This document shows positions 33,738 through 44,330 of a DNA stretch of 64,000 nucleotides, piece after piece. The translations under genes were made by a program, and so were the position numbers. The stretch is from Ilyonectria destructans (lineage: Eukaryota > Ascomycota > Sordariomycetes > Hypocreales > Nectriaceae): positions 434,001-498,000 of the forward strand of contig JAHEWK010000007.1 of the NCBI GenBank assembly GCA_020740775.1. The letters are read 5' to 3'. Every line of letters begins with the position of its first letter. The first letter of the stretch is position 1. The notes below the pieces were generated by a model that ran no database searches, was not told the origin of the DNA, and saw only the letters and a program-made list of their open reading frames with translations.

Positions 33738-35465
33738 TCATACTAAGACAATACGGACTGAAACAGCGCCATTCTTTGTGTGCGGCACAATCAAGTCGTG
33801 GTCATACTTGATGTCCTCTATCGTTGTTTCATAGAGACGCGCCCTCGGGAGAACACGGAATGCCATCAATGCGACCATAATATAGATTTCGCAATATGCC
33901 AAACTGCGAGCCATGTCAGCATTGGGTAAAAATGCGGTATCATAAACTACGAGGGACTCACTTGTCGCCGAGACACGAACGATTGCCTTTGCCGAAAGAT
34001 ATCAACATCTTTTCAAGTCTATGGTTTGGCTGGCTATCTATCAACCATCGCTCGGGTAAGAAGTCGTCGGGCCTTGGGAAGAGTTCTTTGTTCCAGTGGT
34101 TGATCATGGAGGTCATGCCGATAGGAGTTCCTCTAGGAATTACCCACTCGACTTCGCCATCTTGGCTTTTGTAGACTAGGTCTTCGGTGCGAGCAATTCT
34201 GGCTGACCTAGAAGAGATGCCAGGAGTCATCCGTAAGGCCTCGTGTATGACCGCCCACAGGTAAGGCCGCCCTTCAAGATCAATCCATTTGAGATTCGAG
34301 GGGTCAATGTCCTGGAGGTCTTCCATCAAACGCGCATAAATGGCAGGCTGATCAAGAAGGTGGTACATGATTACCGTGAGCGTAGTCTAGGAAGCGTCAG
34401 TATAATACGGGAATTTCACTAAAAGAGTGATGGCACCATACAGCGGTGGTTTCCGTTCCCGCTAGCAAGAAAACAGACCCTTCGCCGGAAAGTCGATACA
34501 TGGACTTGTCGGACTCTGGCAGCGTTTTCGACTGCACAAGGTCTGCAAACACTCTTCCATTTTCCGGGTTATCCAGGGCGTCCTTGATATATCTGGGGAT
34601 AATAACATTCATGTGCCTCGTGACGGCCTTGATGTCTTCGCCCATGTAATCAGTCAACCAGGGAAGAACATCAGCAAGCTTTCTCGCAAGTGCATTATAT
34701 CTCATTATATATGCGTTCCTGAGAAAAGGCTTGACCATGGTGGCAAAGTTGGGCTCCCAGCCATCTTGTGATAAGAATCCCATAGGCTCACCAAAGCAAT
34801 ACTGGGAAATGATGTCTGCGGTAAAGCAGTTGAAGGCTTCTTTGATGTCAAATGGCTTCTTGCCAGCAGAGCGTAACATCTTGTTCACCAAGAGTTGCGC
34901 AAACTCGTGTACCTCGTCTTCGAGTTTGAGCATTTGTTGACGCGAGAAAAACCTTGACAAGGCGCTTCTCCGGATACGATGGACCTCGTGAGGGACAGTC
35001 GAGAAAGCACTCACTGACACTGGACCAGCGCCTCCAGTGTTGAGTTGGTGTTGCCATTTGTCACGGACGCGCCCGCCCCCGGCGTAAATCTCGTCCGTAA
35101 AGTATGGATCAGAACAATGAAGCTCGTGAGGGTTGATTCTGACGATTGGTCCTGCGACTTCAGTTAGACTCGACTAGCCGAAAATGTGATAAACTAGACT
35201 CACCGTAGCGCTCATGCATTCGCCTGATCTCGTGGCCATATCGTCCCACCAGCCACCATTCAAAGTATGCTTCATACAAGTAGGTCGCAGCAGCCAATTT
35301 GGGGCCGGGAAATCGGGACAACGGGTGGAACGGTGATGCGTTATACAAAGCTGTCAGAATGCTGTGTGCAACCCATAGACCGACGAGGTAGAGTATGTTT
35401 GCTGGAGAGAGGAGGGCTCTGACACTGCCGACATTGACTTCAGCCATTGACTCCATATTGAGCAC
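33738..35465 (-). CDS. Cytochrome P450 monooxygenase
   Basis: Four exons (35204-35465, 34442-35151, 33962-34386, 33738-33903) sum to 1563 nt, 520 aa from the Met at 35465 (a second Met at 35456 is possible). N-terminal ER anchor [18 protein letters not shown], then the FPGP hinge. I-helix AGTETTA, ExxR in EALR, PERW meander, and heme loop [10 protein letters not shown], all intact. The last intron lies directly after the heme Cys loop (donor within GDN). The sequence is of the large fungal trichodiene-oxygenase/benzoate-hydroxylase-like group used in secondary metabolism. It has no adjacent backbone enzyme and no cluster palindrome, so its substrate cannot be inferred. Confidence 0.92.
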
Positions 35466-36834
35466 GAGCTAAAGGATATCTCTAGGTGTATGTATCGGTG
35501 GAGGGTTATTTGAGAAAAAGAGGGTTTTTGAACAGATTTATGTACCAAATGCGCATTGACTTGAGGGTTACTCGAAGTATACGCGGTTGAAAGAGTATAT
35601 TGTTCCTCGCTGCCTACCGGTACGCATTCTTAAGTCACGGGCTATCTCGCTGAATGAAGGGAGTATGCCCCCGTTAGCCGAAGAGCAACATACCATAAAT
35701 CTCAATCATTGCGGGGTTAGGCAGCAATGCATAGTTGCTATCATCCAGCCTTGTTTTCGGAGCAAAGATGGGATTGCTACAATTTCCTTTTTACGATCTC
35801 TGAGCATAACGCTAGCTCTATTGTGTAAGACATGCATTCCCAACGCGAATGATTGGGTATGGGCTGTCGAAATGTCTCAGATGACACGCCGCATGCAGAT
35901 TTGTTATGAGGCCAGTTTCTTGCAGGATGATAGGGGCGCAGTGTGACTTTCTTGATTGGTGCTCACCCATTCACGTTCGCCCCGATGTGTGTTAGTTCTA
36001 TTCAGTTGAACAAAGCAATATGTGATCATATCCTATCGCTGAAACCAGGGGTCACATTGGCAGTGAAAATGTGATGAGGGTAGTCTAGGATTGGCTCAGG
36101 TGGCAATCAATAGTGTAACCCTCAATCTGGCATGATTCGGGCCGTCTCAACACATTTCTGCCTGTAGATAAGCACAATGCCCATCTTAGCTGAGATATCT
36201 GCGCCCCGTACTAACATCACAAATAGCTGCGGAAAAGAATTCCTAGAATTATAACCAAGGGTGGAAGATATCAGAACACTAGTAGTCAGAATTTATATAG
36301 CCTGCACTTGTGTCACTAGACCGTTGTAAACCATTTTATAACTCCATTGTCAATCACACTGATTGGATGCGCATATTCCAAGTAACATAAAGTCTCTCCC
36401 TTCACCGTGCAAACATCATTCATATTGGGGACTTTATCAATGTTCATATTTGCCTTCGAAGAGGACCAAGTTTTTGACTATAGCGCCCACTCCTATGGCA
36501 CTGCTAGCGGTTCCATAGGCGAACTTCATTCTAGACCCCCCCCTGCCTTCAAAAAGTCCTTCCGACCATCGAAGACACCACAAAGCGCATTGTTTGGGCG
36601 TACACCGCTTCGCTATGACAATCAAGGTGGTGAAAGAATAGAGGAATCCTTTTAGGAGCCATGGATCGGGAATAATCCAGATACCAAGCTCACAGCTTTG
36701 CATTACGGTAGTCACGAGAACAACTGAGACAAATCCATTCAGGGTCAACAAAATGAATATCAACTACTTGTAGAATAATGTAGGATATTTAAACGCCTGT
36801 AGATGCACCTTTTCCGTGACACTTTGCTTTTCGT
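35466..36834. other. Intergenic, 1.37 kb
   Basis: Promoter side of the P450 and 3' side of the ATPase gene. No further gene recognised. Confidence 0.5.
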
Positions 36835-39800
36835 TCACCAGGCGATCTTGGCCAAGAACGAGCCTGGGAACTTCCTCACGACAAGCTTCCTTATCTCATC
36901 CACACATAAAATCCCAAGGCCCAGAGGGATCGGGATGAGCCAAAACTCAATAGGCACCGAAGCGGTTCCGAAAAGCTTTTGAATCCCCGGCACCTCGGTA
37001 ACAAAGACGGCAATGACCAAGCTGATAGCCATACTGAGAAGCAACCAAGGGTTCTGCTTCTCCTTCGTAAACGGGTTGGACTGGAAGATACTCAACCTCC
37101 GGTTCCGTACAGCGAGGATATTTCCCCACTGCAAGAAGACAAGAGTGACGAAGTAGACACATTGTCCAGTGTTGTTGAACTGCACTAGCTCATCCTGGGT
37201 GTAGCCGTGGTATCCCGCTTTATAACCCTCGAAAAGCAAGAACAGTTCGCTCACGGGCATCTTAGCATACTTCCACATGTAGAGAAAGAACATTGAGTGA
37301 GCAATGATTGTCTCCATGGAGCCCGTGAATAGGTACGCCTGCGTGTAGATCTTGGCGTTGATCAGATGGTCATGCTTGTGGTTGCGGGGAGGCAGCGATA
37401 ACAGGTCGAACTCTTCCTTCTCCATGATGAGAGAAAGACTTAGGAAAAGATCAGTGAAGACGCAAATGATGATCATCAGGAATGCGCTCAGTGGAAGGGG
37501 CACGCCGAGGAAAACGTTGAGAATGACGGGCCAGATTTCAGACCAACTACCTGCGGGGAGGAGGTAGGAGATGACTTTCTGAAGGTTCTGGAAGACAAGA
37601 CGACCGAGGCGAATAGCGTCAATAATGGAGTCGAAACGGTCAAGAAGCACCAAGTCTGCCGCTTCGATAGCGACGTCGCTGCCGGTGACGATAGCGACTC
37701 CAACGTCGGCGGCTCGCAGTGCGGGAGCATCGTTAACTCCATCGCCAGTAACAGCGACAACGTTATCGCGGGCGCGCAGCTCAGTTACGATTCGCAACTT
37801 TTGCTCTGGTGTCGTTCGTGCAAAGACAATTTCGTCGTAGGCGCAGACGATATCCCAGTTTTCTTGCGTCAGGCGACTAAGATTTGAGCCTTCCAGGAGC
37901 AGGCTTCGCTTGATAAGAGGAGCTCGTTCCTTCTTTGACTTTGGCTTTTCGCTGAGCTCGTTGTTCTCAATGCCACTATGGAGACTGTCGATGGTGTCGG
38001 GATCGCTGCTGCAAGTGAAGATGCCGGTGTTGCGAGCAATCGCAGCCGCAGTCAGCGCGTAATCGCCCGTGACCATGAAGAAGCGGGTTCCAGCGCGGCG
38101 ACATTGCTCAACAGTGACAGGAATCTCAGGACGATGCGGATCAATGATACCAAGCATGCCAACAATGGTGAGATTTTGAACGACGGAGTTGGTAATTTCG
38201 TCACTGAATGCGTTTGTTCCAGCGACGCCGTTGGGGGAGATGAGTTTCTCGCACAGAACAATGACTCTCTCGGCACGGCGAGAAGCTTCATCTTGGATGT
38301 GCTGGAACTTGCTACGGGCAGCTTCGTCAAGAGGGAGGACCGAATTGGACTCGTAGGACCAGTATTGAGTGCAGCCAGCGAGAAGAATGTCCGGAGCACC
38401 CTTAATGATGGCACGGTATTTGCCTCTCTTATCGTCCGACTCGAAGAGTGCCAGCATCCACTTGTTTTTGGAGTTGAAAGGGACTTCGAAGACGCGGGCG
38501 TTTGTCTTCCTGAGGCTATCTCCCGAGGCACCAGATGCAGCAAACCGAAAGACGGCGCTGTCAGTAGCATTGCCTTGAATCGTTCGTTCGTGGACGGGAA
38601 GATGGATCGTGGTTGGGTCAAACGATGCGTCGTTGCACAAGAGGGACGCTCGATGCATCGCTACCGCAGCATGGTTTGGCTCACTTCCCTCATGCAGAGG
38701 ATGGAAGTCATCGGCCGAGTCAAGGCTGTGATCGACGAACGCGACAGAGTTGACAAACATCTGGTTCTGCGTGAGAGTGCCAGTCTTGTCTGAGCAGATG
38801 ACATTCACACAGCCCAGTGTCTCAACAGTCGACAGTCCTTTCGGCAGTACATTGACGGCCTTCATTCGGCGGGCAACCATCATGAGTGTCAACGCGACAG
38901 CAACAGGCATACCCTCGGGAATGAAAGCCACGACGCAAGCCATGACGTTGACAAGCATGGCGGGGACACTCATGAAGCCAGGATGGTCGACACGCAGCCA
39001 GCCAGCCCAGGAAAATAAGATAAGCAAGGCAAGAAAGATGGTCATGCATACGATGATTTTGACAAAGCGAGTGATCTCTTTCTGAATGAGTGCAGCAGAG
39101 TCTTTGACACTGGCGGTCGAGCTTGCGATACGACCCATGACGCTTCGGGCACCAGTGAGGACGACCACACCGACGCCATTGCCGTTCATGACGGTGGTAC
39201 CCATCAAGGCGATATTACGACTCTCAAGGAAGTTTCGGTCGGTCGGGTCGACGGTGCCCTCGACCTCATCCGACTCGCCGGTAAGGACAGATCGATCGAA
39301 GCGGATGTCACCAGAGTGGCTGATGAGGCGGAGATCAGCTGGAACTTTGTCGCCAACTTGGAGATGAACCACGTCGCCGGCCACGAGGCTGATGGTGGGC
39401 AAGCTCTTGAGGTCTCCATCACGCTTGACCAATGCAAAAGATGGCAGCAGGTCCAGGATGGCATTCATGGTCTTTGCGGTAGACCAGTCCTGGAAGGCGG
39501 AGAAGCCAGCCTGAAGGAAGATGACGATGAGGATGAGGACAGCAAGAGCCAGATTCTGTGCAGACGGGGGGCTGCTCAGGGGCTGCCAGCAGAGGAAGAA
39601 GATGATGGCGCCGACCCAAAGAACCGAACAAAAGCCACCGAAGATGTACTTGAGCGTTTTCTTGATGTAGTTTGTCTTGGGATGTGGCAGCGAGTTGTTT
39701 CCATCTCGCTCAAGGCGAACCGCGGCGGCATTTTCTGAAAGGCCATCGCCAGAACTGACGTTGAGCTGTTGGCAGAGCTGCTCAACTTGCAGCTCATGGT

Positions 39801-40146
39801 ATTGAAGCTTGGCGAAATAGTCTTCGTCGTCTTTGTTCCCGAGGGCAGTCGCGTTTTTGGCCTCTTCGATCTCGTCGTCGTTCTGTTTCGCCTCGGTCAC
39901 CTGGAAGGACAGCGTTCGGTATTCGATCTGGACGCCCGAGTACGGCGAGGCAGGCTGGATGCGGTTGCGAGAGCTAGAACGCGAGCGGGTGCGGCGGCGA
40001 GAAAGCGAGCGGGTGCGAGAGCGTCCATAGTATGCGTCCGGGTCATTGGATGCGCCATCCCTACCGAGACCGCTCTGGAAGGTGATGCGAGGGTTATTCG
40101 CAGCTTCCACATCGGTCTCGTCGAGTTGGATGTCGGGGTCTGACAT
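36835..40146 (-). CDS. P-type ATPase, Na+/K+-ATPase alpha-like (type IIC-like)
   Basis: Single exon, 1103 aa. Membrane cation pump. Order: cytosolic N-terminus with an Arg/Ser-rich tract (residues about 42-62), cation ATPase N-domain, helices 1-2, actuator domain with SVLTGESDEVEG, helices 3-4 with IPEGMP, phosphorylation site SDKTGTLTQNQ with Asp453, nucleotide domain with KGAPD, TGDYALT and hinge TGDGVNDAPAL, then six C-terminal helices. The PEGMP variant replaces the PEGLP common in relatives. Fungi rely mainly on PMA and ENA pumps; animal-like alpha subunits occur sporadically in moulds, and no beta subunit is in the window. Ion specificity (Na/K versus H/K exchange) cannot be settled here. 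Confidence 0.93.
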   Translation of the reverse strand: MSDPDIQLDETDVEAANNPRITFQSGLGRDGASNDPDAYYGRSRTRSLSRRRTRSRSSSRNRIQPASPYSGVQIEYRTLSFQVTEAKQNDDEIEEAKNATALGNKDDEDYFAKLQYHELQVEQLCQQLNVSSGDGLSENAAAVRLERDGNNSLPHPKTNYIKKTLKYIFGGFCSVLWVGAIIFFLCWQPLSSPPSAQNLALAVLILIVIFLQAGFSAFQDWSTAKTMNAILDLLPSFALVKRDGDLKSLPTISLVAGDVVHLQVGDKVPADLRLISHSGDIRFDRSVLTGESDEVEGTVDPTDRNFLESRNIALMGTTVMNGNGVGVVVLTGARSVMGRIASSTASVKDSAALIQKEITRFVKIIVCMTIFLALLILFSWAGWLRVDHPGFMSVPAMLVNVMACVVAFIPEGMPVAVALTLMMVARRMKAVNVLPKGLSTVETLGCVNVICSDKTGTLTQNQMFVNSVAFVDHSLDSADDFHPLHEGSEPNHAAVAMHRASLLCNDASFDPTTIHLPVHERTIQGNATDSAVFRFAASGASGDSLRKTNARVFEVPFNSKNKWMLALFESDDKRGKYRAIIKGAPDILLAGCTQYWSYESNSVLPLDEAARSKFQHIQDEASRRAERVIVLCEKLISPNGVAGTNAFSDEITNSVVQNLTIVGMLGIIDPHRPEIPVTVEQCRRAGTRFFMVTGDYALTAAAIARNTGIFTCSSDPDTIDSLHSGIENNELSEKPKSKKERAPLIKRSLLLEGSNLSRLTQENWDIVCAYDEIVFARTTPEQKLRIVTELRARDNVVAVTGDGVNDAPALRAADVGVAIVTGSDVAIEAADLVLLDRFDSIIDAIRLGRLVFQNLQKVISYLLPAGSWSEIWPVILNVFLGVPLPLSAFLMIIICVFTDLFLSLSLIMEKEEFDLLSLPPRNHKHDHLINAKIYTQAYLFTGSMETIIAHSMFFLYMWKYAKMPVSELFLLFEGYKAGYHGYTQDELVQFNNTGQCVYFVTLVFLQWGNILAVRNRRLSIFQSNPFTKEKQNPWLLLSMAISLVIAVFVTEVPGIQKLFGTASVPIEFWLIPIPLGLGILCVDEIRKLVVRKFPGSFLAKIAW

Positions 40147-41775
40147 GTTGATTGCTGTTGCGGCGTTGTGTCTGATGCAGGGTTGTAAAGAGGAGGGTGG
40201 CAGGAAGGAATAAAGGGTACAAGGACGGATGTTACAGAGGCAAGGTCGGTAATTGTCAGAGTGAGAAAGATTTCAGTATGAATTTGCACTGGAACATATG
40301 TAACTCGCGGTTCTCCTCCATTTCCTCGCCGCTATCAGGAGGCCTCTCCCCTCAAATACCCACGCAGCGCAGCGCCATGGAAAATGCCTCATAGACTTGC
40401 TGGCCACGGCTTGCAGCGGAATAGAATACAGTGTAGCCAGTGCCGGTGCTATACAGAGCGGTACGAGCCACCCACCGGCAAGATGTTGTGTGGGTGAGGT
40501 CCCGACCGGGTAGGCGGTCAGCGCAACTACCTGTTCGCTCAGACTGTAGGGCCTAGGCCGGGCCATGGTACTGGTCTGCTAGCCCTTGCACGCGGAGATG
40601 ACGAATGGCTCATAGCTAACTAGATGCGGATGTCTGCGTTCCTGTCATCTCGAACTCGGCCCCTGGTGCTGAGGACTTGGGCGTTAGCGCGGCAAGCCGA
40701 ATCTGGACGAGGTACTCGATACCCGGGGGCTGCGTCATACGTAATGTGCGGGGAGGGTCATGGGCTTTGAAAAGCTTTCCAACTGGCCCTTTGACGTCTC
40801 TGACGAAGGCGGACAAGCTCGCCCGTCGGGGCGTCTTTTTCGGTGGGGAGGTGAGGCACTTTTGGAGTACGCGGCCATGTGCAAGAGGAGTCGGGCGGAG
40901 GAGAAATAGAGACAGATAAAAAGAGACGGACAACTGGAAACGAAGCCATCTCGTCTGTTTTGCCTCATGGTCCGTACGTCACACCAAGAATTGCAGATGG
41001 GATTAAGGTGCCTGGATTGACAGCCTCGACGTGGGTGTACCCGTCTTGGCATTGTCTTGGCATTGCTTGGCACTCTCTTAGCATTCCTGATTCGGCAGTG
41101 GCAGTGCTCGACGCCATTGAGCTCCTTGATTGGACGACCCCCTGGTGTCGTCACTCGTGTAAGTTAGTTAGGGCATGCGGTTTGGCAATTGCCGTTAGCA
41201 TGCCACGCTCATCGTCGGCCAAAATCCCTCATACAAGCCAATAAGGGGACGGCGCGCGAGAAATCAAGCTTTACGACCAGAAATGAGGGGCTCTTACCGA
41301 CTGACCGTCTGCGTCAAAGCCCCGATGGTCTAGATCCACCTTGACGGCGTTACGCATCCTCCACTCTCCTTTAAGCTGTTTCTCATCTCATTATGAGCGA
41401 TTACTCGGATACTTTTCTCGACCGCCATGATTCTGCATTAAGGATAGGGCCTACTCAGCCAGAAAATCGGGGCTACAGGGTATGCTCGCCGCCTTGCTTC
41501 GGGTGTTCCAAGACCAGACACCCCGTGTTGACGCAGTGGAAGTTGTGACTTTTCACCGGGGCTTCTTGGTAGCGAAAGCCTCACCATCGTATTTTTGCCA
41601 ATGCCAATGGTTTTATTCCATTAGGTACAAGAAACTCTCCTCCGCACCCCAGCTCTTCGCAGTCAGCTCGGCATACTGCGAAGAGTTAGACGCAATCTGA
41701 CATCAGCCCCCAATGTCCTGTCCGCCGCATTTTCGACAAGCGGTCTGTTCCATGTTGTCCATCGCCGTAATTATG
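40147..41775. other. Intergenic, 1.63 kb
   Basis: Long promoter region of the ATPase and 3' side of the RING gene. Contains short repeats of CTTGGCATTG near 41044-41070. No gene recognised. Confidence 0.5.
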
Positions 41776-42522
41776 CTATCGTATGGCGCTTGCGGAGGGT
41801 GCCGGGGGAGGCTGCACTCGAAACTTTGCGCGACTAAATCACATCGTCAGTCGAAAACGCTAGCAACGTCAACCTTCTTCACACATTCTGGGCATAGCAT
41901 ACCATAGGGGACAGGTACGAGCGCGCCGCTCAAGCCATGGGTCGATGCACTCCGGGTGAAACAAGTGGCCGCAGAGTAAAAGGCGCAGCAAAACGCCATC
42001 AACAAAATCTTCTGTGCAAATAGGACATTCAGATTGGTAGCCGTCTCCCGACTCTGGCTGTTTCCGGGTTGGTTTTGAGTGCCGTATGAAGACGGGCCTT
42101 GGGGTCTGTATCCCGCCGTCACTTGGCTCGTGTTCAGATCTCTTATTTTCCGCCTTCAATGTATGAGCATCTTCTAAATGGCTTGCCCGGGGATGATAGA
42201 CGACTAATGGGATATAGTGTGCTGTGTTCCGACCTAGGCCGCCCGTGGTGTTGACGGTGGTGTTGACGGCATTCGCAGAAGGGTGCCTTTCCCGTTGACG
42301 GATGCTAAGGAGTGAACCTGGTCTAGCGATATACGCTAAGCCGCCGATAATAAGTGCAAAAACAATTACCAAACTGACAGATACCGTGACTCGTATCCTG
42401 TCTTGATTTGATGACGTTGCCTGGCTATCAGCCATATTTTGCGACAAGCTCGAAGTTATTCGGGACACAGGAGATGCTAGAGGCAGGATTATAACCGTCC
42501 CCCAGATTGGAAAGCAATTCAT
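41776..42522 (-). CDS. Membrane-anchored RING-H2 protein (probable E3 ubiquitin ligase)
   Basis: Two exons (41903-42522, 41776-41833; a 69-bp intron) sum to 678 nt, 225 aa. One transmembrane helix (VTVSVSLVIVFALIIGGLAYIA), a polar linker, then a C-terminal RING-H2 domain: CPICTEDF, LLCGHLFHPECIDPWL, and CPLC. The last zinc-ligand Cys codon is created by the splice (TG|T); unspliced, it would read Trp and stop 6 codons later. Layout resembles ATL-type ligases, with the RING in the cytosol. The start may be the Met at 42522 or the one at 42435, directly before the helix region. Substrates unknown. Confidence 0.85.
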
Positions 42523-44330
42523 GACATGGTTTCAATGATTGGGCTTGAGATTTAGCGGTGTGAAGTCACTATGACATCCTTGTGCTGTTGTCTGGCAGCC
42601 GTTGTTCAGCATCGGGCGTCTCAAAGTGTTTGATGCTACCGCCAAGAAAGTGTTGGTCACGCCCTCTCATGTGTAATTGCGGCCAGGGTTTTATTTTGTA
42701 GCGGTGACTTGTTTTGGTCGCTGGCCTACGGGATCAGGTGGATGAGTGATTTATGGCCATCGACGGCGCGTTGAACGACCACGTCGCCCCAACTTGTAGA
42801 ACACGCATGAAGATATGTATTCAGTACAATCCGCAATGTCTCTCTCTCGTTGATCAATGTCTTGATCCGTCCCGCGTCCCCGGCCCTGCGTCTCCAGCCC
42901 TAGCAAGTCATGCGACATGACGATGCAGCTGGACAAGAGAGTATATTTACTGATGGTAATAGGGAAGCAAAGAGGCTGGTCTGGACCTTTGCGATAATTT
43001 ACGAGCGAAAACGCGATCAATTTCGTTGGGTGATGCTGCGAGACGTCAAAAGTTCCAGTGCTGACTCCGCCCGTCTCTCGGAATTTGCACATGACATGGT
43101 TGCCGAGGCATGCTGGTATACGAGGGATTTAGACGCGCACGAGACAAGCCCTGAATTTCGTTGCGTTATCGATTCCGAAGCCTTGTATCTTCTTAACTGA
43201 CTTACAGCAAAGAATAAAGATTTCTAGTTTACGGAAGAGATCTGCCTCCCCGCTCAAGACCATGTCTTGGTGGGTCCGATGGAGGCCGCCCATCAGGGGG
43301 TGTGCGGGCGAAGAGAGCGCGAAAAGAGCAAAGCCCAGAACAAAATCGGCTTTGGTGACGTTGTCTGCGTACCTAGCGCGACGTCGGACCTTTTGCACTC
43401 GTTCCCTGGCTTAGCTTAGTTATGAAAAGTAGCTCCCGCCGGTAATTAAGGGATGGAGCCAACTGAGTCTTTTTTGGTCTGAACCAATGGCCTTTGTGCG
43501 ACTGATTCTCCATCGTAGCCCTGTACCCGTCAGCTTGGGCTTGAGCTTGAGTTTGAGGCGTCGTAAGACCCCTGTTCGAACGAAATATCGCTTGTGCTAC
43601 GGGCGCTCTGGACGCTCTACTGGTGCATTCGCTTGCCACAACTCACTCAACTCCTGACGGGTAATGGGTCTGGCCATGATGTCCATCGTACATTGGCTGG
43701 GTCTGTTCTCACAAATGCCAGAAAGAGAGAAACAGCATAAAAAAGAGACATTATTTTAGCCCTATGGACAATATAGCATGAACGATTCCCCAGAATTGAC
43801 AGGGTTAAAACCTCATTAGCCTCTCCTAAAAATAGACAATGTCGCCTCTGCCACATTCTCCGCATCTTTTATTTGCTATTGAGCTCTGTTACTGGCATGT
43901 CACACCCTGGGCTATGCGTTACTGTACATGGAGCCGATGCATCGAACTATCATACAGTTCGACAATCAGCGTGAGTAACGTCACCTAAGGTGAGATTCCA
44001 AAATCTTGCAACTCAGCAGCTTCGACGTACACATGACTGGGCAAAAGAGAAGAAGAATTGCGCAAGGTATAGATGAGTTGATAATCCTTGTCCAGTGAGT
44101 GCTTGGCGTAGGCACACTCTATCAAGAGACCATGTATTCCATTCTGGGGGGTGAAGAGAAAGAGATACTATTCAATCTAAGATCACAAAGGGAAATAGCT
44201 CGATAAGCCATGAATTTGTCCGTCTTTGGTTCACGGCGGAGTGCGCCAGGGCAGCAAGAAACAATGCGCCGTGTGTCAAGCAAAACTAGCTGTGTTACTA
44301 GTTCGGAGCTGCCGGAACCTCCAAACCGGC
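42523..44330. other. Intergenic, 1.8 kb
   Basis: A plus-strand frame at 42910-43200 (96 codons) and minus frames at 42751-43092 and 43373-43639 overlap with no family features. No convincing gene. Confidence 0.45.

Noticed and set aside
37978..38793. 271-codon plus-strand frame
   Set aside because: It is the mirror of the conserved ATPase coding sequence on the other strand.
41869..41903. RING protein with a defective last Cys (CPLW)
   Set aside because: A GT-AG intron starts in that codon and restores Cys, with the frame ending at a proper stop.
42910..43200. 96-codon plus-strand frame as a small gene
   Set aside because: No recognisable features, intron or homology cue; left as intergenic.
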